A model generated the notes under the pieces. That model did not search any database. It saw only the letters and a program-made list of their open reading frames with translations, and was not told where the DNA came from. DNA of 64,000 nt. It comes from Drosophila miranda. Lineage: Eukaryota; Arthropoda; Insecta; Diptera; Drosophilidae. The translations under genes and the position numbers were made by a program. The stretch is from NCBI RefSeq assembly GCF_003369915.1, contig NW_022881614.1:9941001-10005000 (forward strand), read 5' to 3'. The stretch's first letter is position 1; each line of letters opens with the position of its first letter. Shown in pieces: positions 56,446 to 64,000 of this stretch.

Positions 56446-57275
56446 TTAGTCATCAGTCCCTGATGACCATGCGTCCTCGTTTTCTACAGAGAAGCTCCAT
56501 AGTTTCATGTTATCATTGCTTGTGGTCGTATTGCTTGGTCCTTCGTACATTGCTGCCTTCCGAACATTATAGCGTCCGCCTCGTTTCACGTTGGTTATTT
56601 CGTATGGTCCTAAGAATTCGCTGGCCATCTTTCTTCCGGTTACAAATTGTGTTCTACGTATGGCTACGAGATCTCCGACCTTGTATCCGTATTCGCATTT
56701 CCGCTTTTTATCGAATTGTTCCTTGTATCTGTCCTGGGCCTGCTGAATATTTTCTTTTGCCTCTTGTCGCATCTTTTGCCTCTCGTCTTCAAAATTATCA
56801 ACCATCTCTTTTTCTATTAGCTGAAGTATGTCGCTATCCGGTCCACAACGCATTTTTACCCCGATCATCAGCTCAAATGGACAACGCTTTGTAGACACAT
56901 GAACAGTACTGTTAATAGCCCTCTGAACTCGCGGTACGAACTTATACCATCTTCCAGGTTCCTCCGACGACAATTTGGAAATGATGCTCAGAATAGATCG
57001 GTTTACAACGCGTACAATTTGTCCGTTTCCTCTTGGTACCCCTGTGGTGCTCCATATGTGTTCGATTTTCTTTTCCTTGACAAACTCCTCAAAGCTTGAA
57101 GATATAAATGCTGCTCCACGATCGCTTACTATGCGTGCCGGATTACCAAATACATCAGACCACTCCCTTAACTTCTTGAGAACTTCGTCTGCTCCTGTTG
57201 TTTTTGTGGGATACATCCATACGAACTTACTGAAGCTATCAACCATTGCGAAGATGTACTTGTACTGCTTGAAGT
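56446..57275 (-). pseudogene. Integrase core and C-terminus of element B, displaced frame
   Basis: After the first catalytic Asp (HVDHLGP) in the upstream frame, the rest of the integrase continues here: MVDSFSKFVWMYPTK, second Asp in RIVSDRGAAF, then GVPRGNGQIVRVVNRS. In that last motif the catalytic Glu expected after GNGQ is Val. The C-terminal domain is present (YGYKVGDLVAIRRTQF, FLGPYEITNV). The -1-type frame change lies near 57290. Both features recur in copies 1 and 3, so this family variant looks integrase-defective unless frameshifting occurs and the Glu is dispensable, which is unlikely. Confidence 0.75.
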
Positions 57276-60200
57276 AGCATCCATAGGCCCAAGGTGATCC
57301 ACGTGTATAGTATACAGCGGCTGTGATCCTTTGTCAATTTGATGCAGAAATCCCTCTTTTTTTCCAAGCTTGTTGTAGATTATACATTTCATACAGTTTC
57401 CTATGATCTGCATTACTTTTCCTTCCAGATGTGGAATCCAATAGCTCTGCTGTACGGTATGCATTGTTTTTTGAGCGGCAAAGTGTCCTGCGTTGTGAGC
57501 GTCGGTTATTATTTCTTTTTCTAATGACTTCGGTATTGCCAGCAAGTCCGTGCCTTGCACCACTTTGTATACGAGACCAGCCTTCAACTTAAAGTTGTCA
57601 TATGGTTTACTTTTCAAAATTTCGGAAACTGCTTTGATCATCGTATCCTCCTGCTGGGCTTTCTTAATTCTTCCTGTGACTTCCGAAGATACCATCATGA
57701 CATCAACTGGGTACCTATTCAGGCAATCCACATGCTTCAGCCGTTCTCCTGGTCTGTGTTCCACTTCAAAGTCGTAGTCCTGCAAGTACAGGACCCATTG
57801 GGCTACCTCCCGCGGAACGTCCTTCTTGCTTAACGTTTGCTTGAAAGCAGCGCAATCCGTTACGAGCTTAAAGTTGGTTCCAAGTATGTACTGACGAAAT
57901 TTTTTGCACGCTAGGAAAATTGCTTTGGCTTCCTGTATATAGCTATGCTGTCGTGCTTCAGATTCCGAGGTTTTCTTACTCCAGAATAAGATCGGATGCA
58001 ATTGTCCTTCGTGCAATTGTAACAACGCCGCTGCAAGCCCGTCCTTTGACGCATCAGTGTGTATCTCGGTTTTTGCATTCCTGCGATAAAGTTTCAAGAC
58101 CGGCTCTTTCACCAATGCTTCCTTTAATGTAGCGAACGCCTGCTGCTCCTCCAGACTCATTTTAAATGGGACATCTTTTCGCAGCAGATTGGTCAGTGGT
58201 TTGGCGATTAGCGAATAGTTTCTTATGAATTTACGGAAAAACCCAGTTAACCCTAAAAACGACTGCACAGCCTTTATGTTTTTCGGCATCGGGAACTTGC
58301 TGACGGCTTTGGTTTTCTCCAATCCAGGCTTGATTTCCCCTCCTCCAACTTGATGACCCAAAAATGTAATGGTCGACTGCAGAAATCGGCACTTCTTCCA
58401 CTTCATCTTCAGCCCGTATTCAGCTGCAGCATTAAAAACCTTCTTCAGCTTTCCCAGGCATTCGTCGGCGGTTTCAGCGTGTATAACGATATCGTCCATG
58501 TACAGGTCAAGAATATTTTCATTTATAAGGTTTTGAAATACAAAACTTATAAAACGGATGAAAACTGCTGGCGAATTGCAAAAACCGAAAGGCGCACGGT
58601 TGAACTCAAAGAGGCCTTCCTTCGTTATGAACGCCGTATATTTTTTGCTGCTTTCTTCCACAGGAACGTGGAAAAACCCATTTTCTAAGTCCATGATGGT
58701 GAACACCTTAGCATTTTCCAGTTTTTCCAGCACCTCTTCAACGATTGGAACGGGAAAGCAATCTTTCAAGACCATCTTGTTCAACTGACGATAGTCCACG
58801 CAGACCCGGCTGCTCCCATCCTTTTTCTTGACAATTACAGTCCGACTGGCGAAATTTGATGATGAGCGTCGTATTATCCCAGCGTTGGCCCATTCATCGA
58901 TCTGCTGCTTGACAACGTCGGCTTCGCTGATGGCCACTCTACTTGGCGAATGTCGAAACGGCGCTATTTTCTCGTCCGGTACGATCTTCAGCATGATCGG
59001 GCACACTGCAGTCTGCTTCTTTTCAGTAAAGTCCTGAATCATTGATTGGACGGCATCTCTGAACTGCGATGGAATGTTTATGTCAGTATTTGCTTCGACC
59101 ACGTTGTAAATACTTATCTGTTTGGTGTGCTCAGTTTCCTCTCCCGGCAGGGGAGAAAACTTATATCCTCCTGGCGTTGATGTCATTGTGAACTTGGATA
59201 TAAAGTCGTGTCCAAGCAACAATTCGCATCCGACGGCATGATCGGCCACCACAAGGAATTTGTGTGCCAGTCGCATTCCGTCGATCTCCACTTCTGCCGT
59301 AAACTGCCCAGCGGAGCGTGTGATGTTGTTTCCAAGTCCCCTCAAAGTTGACGAACTGGCTTGCAGATGGATACCACTCATTTTGCCGAATACTGACATC
59401 TTTAATAGGGAAACATCTGCACCGGTGTCTATGAGCCCCTTGACTTGCACGTCGTTAATTTTAAGAGACTTCAGGCGTTTTTCCTCATATGCAACGTTTA
59501 CGGCAGCAGCACTCGGGCAATCCTTAGACATGTGTCCAGTCTGATTGCAGCGGAAACACTTTAATGCAGCTCGGCAATCCTTGCGTAGATGCTCCTGGGA
59601 TCCACAATTGTAGCAGTGTTGCTTCCTTTCATATTTGGTGAAATTGGACTTCTTTCCGAACGGCTGTGAGTCTTTTTGTTTCGGGGCCAAGCCCCCATCA
59701 ACCGCGAGCGTTCTTTCGTAGATTTCGTACTTCTCTCGCAGCTGCTTGTATGAGCTGCATCCATACAAGGTGTACTTATAATCCGTTTTTAAATTGAGTC
59801 CGTCGACGATGTATCGAATCACCGACTCCGTGTCTGTTGTCCCACGTGCAGCAATGCGTTTCATCTGTAGTATATATTCGTGAAAACTTTCGACGGCAAT
59901 CTTCACTCGCATTGACAATTGATTGTGAATTTGCGCACTGCATAAACGCTCACACTCAAACTCCTGTAAAAGTTGGTGACGCAATTGGCCGTACTCATAC
60001 ACTGCTGTGGACTCGAGAAAAAGAGCGGCTGTACCTGTCATTTTTGCTCGGGATTGCACGTATTTTTGTTTGTCATTTAGTCCGTATGCTTCAGCGTTTA
60101 GCTCGAAGTTAATAAACCACTGCTGTACCGACATATTTTCTCCGTTGAATTCTGGAATAATTTTGGCAAAATTTTCCACTACCAGCTTTGCATCATTTTT

Positions 60201-60542
60201 CTTGTCAATTTCATCAGCATTTATTTTCATCGAGAGCAGTTGAACCAGCTGTTGGAGCGTCTGTGTGTTTTCTTCTAGGAGTGTTGACCTCATCGCTTCC
60301 TCGTTCGCGTTTTGCTGCATATTCCCGGCTGGTGGTCCACTTGTATTTTCCATTATAATTCTACTGCGCAATACTCTTGTGGGCAGCCGGCTTGAAACAA
60401 CCCTTTTTTCTCGGTTCTTCTTTTCACCCACTCGCTGTCTCGCTTCCTCTGCTTGCGGCTTCTGAGAGTCTAATGCGCAGTTTTTTTGCACCGAATTTTT
60501 GCTTTTCCGTCTCGCTTCGTCTGCTGACGGCTTCTGAGACAT
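57168..60542 (-). CDS. Gag-Pol polyprotein of element B (gag, protease, RT, RNase H, N-terminal integrase)
   Basis: About 1120 codons in one frame from ATG at 60542 (MSQKPSADEARRKSK). Gag ends with two CCHC knuckles (CYNCGSQEHLRKDC and CFRCNQTGHMSKDC). Then come the protease LIDTGADVSLL, RT with LYMDDIVIH, RNase H with HTDASKDGLAAALLQ, and the integrase zinc region near its end (CMKCIIYNK). Gag and pol are fused without a frameshift between them. Relative to copy 3, one Lys codon is missing (YNKLGKKEG against YNKKLGKKEG). The last 40 residues are out-of-frame integrase. Confidence 0.88.
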   Translation of the reverse strand: MSQKPSADEARRKSKNSVQKNCALDSQKPQAEEARQRVGEKKNREKRVVSSRLPTRVLRSRIIMENTSGPPAGNMQQNANEEAMRSTLLEENTQTLQQLVQLLSMKINADEIDKKNDAKLVVENFAKIIPEFNGENMSVQQWFINFELNAEAYGLNDKQKYVQSRAKMTGTAALFLESTAVYEYGQLRHQLLQEFECERLCSAQIHNQLSMRVKIAVESFHEYILQMKRIAARGTTDTESVIRYIVDGLNLKTDYKYTLYGCSSYKQLREKYEIYERTLAVDGGLAPKQKDSQPFGKKSNFTKYERKQHCYNCGSQEHLRKDCRAALKCFRCNQTGHMSKDCPSAAAVNVAYEEKRLKSLKINDVQVKGLIDTGADVSLLKMSVFGKMSGIHLQASSSTLRGLGNNITRSAGQFTAEVEIDGMRLAHKFLVVADHAVGCELLLGHDFISKFTMTSTPGGYKFSPLPGEETEHTKQISIYNVVEANTDINIPSQFRDAVQSMIQDFTEKKQTAVCPIMLKIVPDEKIAPFRHSPSRVAISEADVVKQQIDEWANAGIIRRSSSNFASRTVIVKKKDGSSRVCVDYRQLNKMVLKDCFPVPIVEEVLEKLENAKVFTIMDLENGFFHVPVEESSKKYTAFITKEGLFEFNRAPFGFCNSPAVFIRFISFVFQNLINENILDLYMDDIVIHAETADECLGKLKKVFNAAAEYGLKMKWKKCRFLQSTITFLGHQVGGGEIKPGLEKTKAVSKFPMPKNIKAVQSFLGLTGFFRKFIRNYSLIAKPLTNLLRKDVPFKMSLEEQQAFATLKEALVKEPVLKLYRRNAKTEIHTDASKDGLAAALLQLHEGQLHPILFWSKKTSESEARQHSYIQEAKAIFLACKKFRQYILGTNFKLVTDCAAFKQTLSKKDVPREVAQWVLYLQDYDFEVEHRPGERLKHVDCLNRYPVDVMMVSSEVTGRIKKAQQEDTMIKAVSEILKSKPYDNFKLKAGLVYKVVQGTDLLAIPKSLEKEIITDAHNAGHFAAQKTMHTVQQSYWIPHLEGKVMQIIGNCMKCIIYNKLGKKEGFLHQIDKGSQPLYTIHVDHLGPMDATSSSTSTSSQWLIASVSSYGCIPQKQQEQTKFSRS

Positions 60543-60596
60543 GAGACACACAATTTTTAATTTTTTCCACTTTACACAGGCAGTACGCGACTGGTT

Positions 60597-60605
60597 GAGC
60601 CCCCA
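60597..60605 (-). other. Primer-binding site of element B, tRNA-Pro type
   Basis: TGGGGGCTC starts 2 nt after the 5' LTR end. These nine bases are complementary to the 3' end of tRNA-Pro (GAGCCCCCA), as in some retroviruses. The match ends there, so it is short. Confidence 0.5.
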
Positions 60606-60607
60606 AA

Positions 60608-60942
60608 TGTAAGATATTATTTAGAGTATTGTTTATTCGTATTATTATCGCGGTGGCCTGGTATGTGTGCTTACAAAAGTTTTTAATGTTACGGCTTATT
60701 TCTGCTGATTTTCTGCTGCTGCTTGAGTCGCGTCCGTATGCTGCTGTTCTCTCCCTTTCACTGCTTCGCTCGGTTCCTCTTCTTCTCTGTCCGCTGTTGA
60801 TCTGCTGCTGTTACTACTGCTGTTGCTGCTGCTGTTACTACTGCTGTTGCTGCTAATCAGCTGTTCCTCTGCTGCTGTTATTACTGCTGTTGCTTATCTC
60901 CGCTGCCCCCTCAATAGGCCAGCTGGCCCACTCCTTCTTACA
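60608..60942 (-). repeat. LTR shared by copies 2 and 3 of element B
   Basis: 335 bp. It is the 5' LTR of copy 2 and the 3' LTR of copy 3. An extra GATTTTCTGCT (11 bp) distinguishes it from the other two LTRs. Confidence 0.82.
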
Positions 60943-60956
60943 CTCGGTCATCCTGA

Positions 60957-61786
60957 TTAGTCATCAGTCCCTGATGACCATGCGTCCTCGTTTTCTACAG
61001 AGAAGCTCCATAGTTTCATGTTATCATTGCTTGTGGTCGTATTGCTTGGTCCTTCGACGTCTGCTGCCTTCCGAACATTATAGCGTCCGCCTCGTTTCAC
61101 GTTGGTTATTTCGTATGGTCCTAAGAATTCGCTGGCCATCGTTCTTCCGGTTACAAATTGTGTTCTACGTATGGCTACGAGATCTCCGACCTTGTATCCG
61201 TATTCGCATTTCCGCTTTTTATCGAATTGTTCCTTGTATCTGTCCTGGGCCTGCTGAATATTTTCTTTTGCCTCTTGTCGCATCTTTTGCCTCTCGTCTT
61301 CAAAATTATCAACCATCTCTTTTTCTATTAGCTGAAGTATGTCGCTATCCGGTCCACAACGCATTTTTACCCCGATCATCAGCTCAAATGGACAACGCTT
61401 TGTAGACACATGAACAGTGCTGTTAATAGCCCTCTGAACTCGCGGTACGAACTTATACCATCTTCCAGGTTCCTCCGACGACAATTTGGAAATGATGCTC
61501 AGAATAGATCGGTTTACAACGCGTACAATTTGTCCGTTTCCTCTTGGTACCCCTGTGGTGCTCCATATGTGTTCGATTTTCTTTTCCTTGACAAACTCCT
61601 CAAAGCTTGAAGATATAAATGCTGCTCCACGATCGCTTACTATGCGTGCCGGATTACCAAATACATCAGACCACTCCCTTAACTTCTTGAGAACTTCGTC
61701 TGCTCCTGTTGTTTTTGTGGGATACATCCATACGAACTTACTGAAGCTATCAACCATTGCGAAGATGTACTTGTACTGCTTGAAGT
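60957..61786 (-). pseudogene. Integrase core and C-terminus of element B, copy 3
   Basis: Counterpart of 56446-57275 with a few substitutions (GRTMASEF against GRKMASEF, KAADVEGPS against KAAMYEGPS). Confidence 0.75.
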
Positions 61787-64000
61787 AGCATCCATAGGCC
61801 CAAGGTGATCCACGTGTATAGTATACAGCGGCTGTGATCCTTTGTCAATTTGATGCAGAAATCCCTCTTTTTTTCCAAGCTTTTTGTTGTAGATTATACA
61901 TTTCATACAGTTTCCTATGATCTGCATTACTTTTCCTTCCAGATGTGGAATCCAATAGCTCTGCTGTACGGTATGCATTGTTTTTTGAGCGGCAAAGTGT
62001 CCTGCGTTGTGAGCGTCGGTTATTATTTCTTTTTCTAATGACTTCGGTATTGCCAGCAAGTCCGTGCCTTGCACCACTTTGTATACGAGACCAGCCTTCA
62101 ACTTAAAGTTGTCATATGGTTTACTTTTCAAAATTTCGGAAACTGCTTTGATCATCGTATCCTCCTGCTGGGCTTTCTTAATTCTTCCTGTGACTTCCGA
62201 AGATACCATCATGACATCAATTGGGTACCTATTCAGGCAATCCACATGCTTCAGCCGTTCTCCTGGTCTGTGTTCCACTTCAAAGTCGTAGTCCTGCAAG
62301 TACAGGACCCATTGGGCTACCTCCCGCGGAACGTCCTTCTTGCTTAACGTTTGCTTGAAAGCAGCGCAATCCGTTACGAGCTTAAAGTTGGTTCCAAGTA
62401 TGTACTGACGAAATTTTTTGCACGCTAGGAAAATTGCTTTGGCTTCCTGTATATAGCTATGCTGTCGTGCTTCAGATTCCGAGGTTTTCTTACTCCAGAA
62501 TAAGATCGGATGCAATTGTCCTTCGTGCAATTGTAACAACGCCGCTGCAAGCCCGTCCTTTGACGCATCAGTGTGTATCTCGGTTTTTGCATTCCTGCGA
62601 TAAAGTTTCAAGACCGGCTCTTTCACCAATGCTTCCTTTAATGTAGCGAACGCCTGCTGCTCCTCCAGACTCATTTTAAATGGGACATCTTTTCGCAGCA
62701 GATTGGTCAGTGGTTTGGCGATTAGCGAATAGTTTCTTATGAATTTACGGAAAAACCCAGTTAACCCTAAAAACGACTGCACAGCCTTTATGTTTTTCGG
62801 CATCGGGAACTTGCTGACGGCTTTGGTTTTCTCCAACACAGGCTTGATTTCCCCTCCTCCAACTTGATGACCCAAAAATGTAATGGTCGACTGCAGAAAT
62901 CGGCACTTCTTCCACTTCATCTTCAGCCCGTATTCAGCTGCAGCATTAAAAACCTTCTTCAGCTTTCCCAGGCATTCGTCGGCGGTTTCAGCGTGTATAA
63001 CGATATCGTCCATGTACAGGTCAAGAATATTTTCATTTATAAGGTTTTGAAATACAAAACTTATAAAACGGATGAAAACTGCTGGCGAATTGCAAAAACC
63101 GAAAGGCGCACGGTTGAACTCAAAGAGGCCTTCCTTCGTTATGAACGCCGTATATTTTTTGCTGCTTTCTTCCACAGGAACGTGGAAAAACCCATTTTCT
63201 AAGTCCATGATGGTGAACACCTTAGCATTTTCCAGTTTTTCCAGCACCTCTTCAACGATTGGAACGGGAAAGCAATCTTTCAAGACCATCTTGTTCAACT
63301 GACGATAGTCCACGCAGACCCGGCTGCTCCCATCCTTTTTCTTGACAATTACAGTCCGACTGGCGAAATTTGATGATGAGCGTCGTATTATCCCAGCGTT
63401 GGCCCATTCATCGATCTGCTGCTTGACAACGTCGGCTTCGCTAATGGCCACTCGACTTGGCGAATGTCGAAACGGCGCTATTTTCTCGTCCGGTACGATC
63501 TTCAGCATGATCGGGCACACTGCAGTCTGCTTCTTTTCAGTAAAGTCCTGAATCATTGATTGGACGGCATCTCTGAACTGCGATGGAATGTTTATGTCAG
63601 TATTTGCTTCGACCACGTTGTAAATACTTATCTGTTTGGTGTGCTCAGTTTCCTCCCCCGGCAGGGGAGAAAACTTATATCCTCCTGGCGTTGATGTCAT
63701 TGTGAACTTGGATATAAAGTCGTGTCCAAGCAACAATTCGCATCCGACGGCATGATCGGCCACCACAAGGAATTTGTGTGCCAGTCGCATTCCGTCGATC
63801 TCCACTTCTGCCGTAAACTGCCCAGCGGAGCGTGTGATGTTGTTTCCAAGTCCCCTCAAAGTTGACGAACTGGCTTGCAGATGGATACCACTCATTTTGC
63901 CGAATACTGACATCTTTAATAGGGAAACATCTGCACCGGTGTCTATGAGCCCCTTGACTTGCACGTCGTTAATTTTAAGAGACTTCAGGCGTTTTTCCTC
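61679..64000 (-). CDS. Pol of element B, copy 3 (protease, RT, RNase H, N-terminal integrase), partial
   Basis: Open from the window edge. Protease LIDTGADVSLL near the edge, then RT with YMDDIVIH, RNase H and integrase N-terminus, ending in the same out-of-frame tail as copy 2. Very few substitutions relative to copy 2. Confidence 0.88.
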   Translation of the reverse strand, partial: EEKRLKSLKINDVQVKGLIDTGADVSLLKMSVFGKMSGIHLQASSSTLRGLGNNITRSAGQFTAEVEIDGMRLAHKFLVVADHAVGCELLLGHDFISKFTMTSTPGGYKFSPLPGEETEHTKQISIYNVVEANTDINIPSQFRDAVQSMIQDFTEKKQTAVCPIMLKIVPDEKIAPFRHSPSRVAISEADVVKQQIDEWANAGIIRRSSSNFASRTVIVKKKDGSSRVCVDYRQLNKMVLKDCFPVPIVEEVLEKLENAKVFTIMDLENGFFHVPVEESSKKYTAFITKEGLFEFNRAPFGFCNSPAVFIRFISFVFQNLINENILDLYMDDIVIHAETADECLGKLKKVFNAAAEYGLKMKWKKCRFLQSTITFLGHQVGGGEIKPVLEKTKAVSKFPMPKNIKAVQSFLGLTGFFRKFIRNYSLIAKPLTNLLRKDVPFKMSLEEQQAFATLKEALVKEPVLKLYRRNAKTEIHTDASKDGLAAALLQLHEGQLHPILFWSKKTSESEARQHSYIQEAKAIFLACKKFRQYILGTNFKLVTDCAAFKQTLSKKDVPREVAQWVLYLQDYDFEVEHRPGERLKHVDCLNRYPIDVMMVSSEVTGRIKKAQQEDTMIKAVSEILKSKPYDNFKLKAGLVYKVVQGTDLLAIPKSLEKEIITDAHNAGHFAAQKTMHTVQQSYWIPHLEGKVMQIIGNCMKCIIYNKKLGKKEGFLHQIDKGSQPLYTIHVDHLGPMDATSSSTSTSSQWLIASVSSYGCIPQKQQEQTKFSRS

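Larger units (their letters stand above)
54445..58134. repeat. 3.7-kb direct tandem duplication, copy B
   Basis: Near-identical repeat of 50769-54444, starting in DINE sequence and continuing into the complete retrotransposon. Differences include a net 16-bp insertion in the LINE fragment. Confidence 0.92.
56108..60942 (-). mobile_element. Full-length Ty3/gypsy element B (4.8 kb), copy 2
   Basis: On the minus strand: 5' LTR 60608-60942, internal region 56432-60607, 3' LTR 56108-56431. The two LTRs differ mainly by an 11-bp insertion, so the insertion is recent. The gene order gag-PR-RT-RH-IN is Ty3/gypsy. The mdg3/micropia group is my best guess. The right flank is not host DNA but the pol end of another copy, so the two elements share one LTR. 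Confidence 0.88.
60943..64000 (-). mobile_element. Ty3/gypsy element B, copy 3, running off the window
   Basis: The internal region is near-identical to 56432-59500. pol occupies 61679-64000 (open past the edge) and the displaced integrase frame 60957-61786. The same integrase frameshift and Glu-to-Val change are present. Gag lies outside the window. Confidence 0.88.

Overview
The window is eukaryotic. Short introns (57-99 bp), TATA boxes about 40 bp upstream of start codons, Drosophila-type secreted-protein genes and many copies of a DINE-1/INE-1 (helentron-related) element point to Drosophila, probably the obscura group. The recognisable genes (an OBP next to a GNBP-like gene, an acetyl-CoA carboxylase fragment, a C-type lysozyme) fit Muller element C as I remember it. 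Heavy transposon load combined with many freshly broken genes would suit a degenerating sex chromosome such as the neo-Y of D. miranda. That placement is inference, not something the sequence proves.

Layout. 1-3.6 kb: the 3' end of a bleomycin-hydrolase-like gene with altered catalytic residues, a convergent unknown gene, a small secreted peptide gene and a six-exon proline-rich secreted gene. 5.1-28.1 kb: one large nested insertion. An Osvaldo/Ulysses-like Ty3/gypsy retrotransposon on the minus strand, flanked by the 4-bp target duplication AGCT, has been split by two tandem arrays of DINE-1-like repeats (14 units and 2 units). The larger array has a long-long-short higher-order pattern and resembles a young satellite. 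28.1-32.2 kb: gene-poor sequence, the 3' end of a LINE, a GNBP-like pseudogene and an intact odorant-binding-protein gene (probably Obp57c). 32.8-44.9 kb: a 6.0-kb direct tandem duplication carrying a frameshifted RR cuticle-protein gene, a nonsense-bearing serine protease, DINE pieces, a terminal-inverted-repeat transposon, an acetyl-CoA carboxylase fragment and an intact lysozyme. 44.2-48.8 kb: a thicket of DINE copies. 49-50.5 kb: a truncated transferrin pseudogene. 50.8-58.1 kb: a second direct tandem duplication (3.7 kb) containing a LINE fragment and the end of another Ty3/gypsy element. 56.1-64 kb: a full-length copy of that element followed by another copy that shares its LTR.

Apart from the OBP, the two lysozymes and the small secreted genes near 2-3.5 kb, the genes are truncated or disrupted. 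Both tandem duplications have one breakpoint inside a DINE copy. The most notable signals are the retrotransposon-embedded DINE array with higher-order structure, the duplicated lysozyme that stayed intact while its neighbours decayed, and the catalytically altered bleomycin-hydrolase relative.
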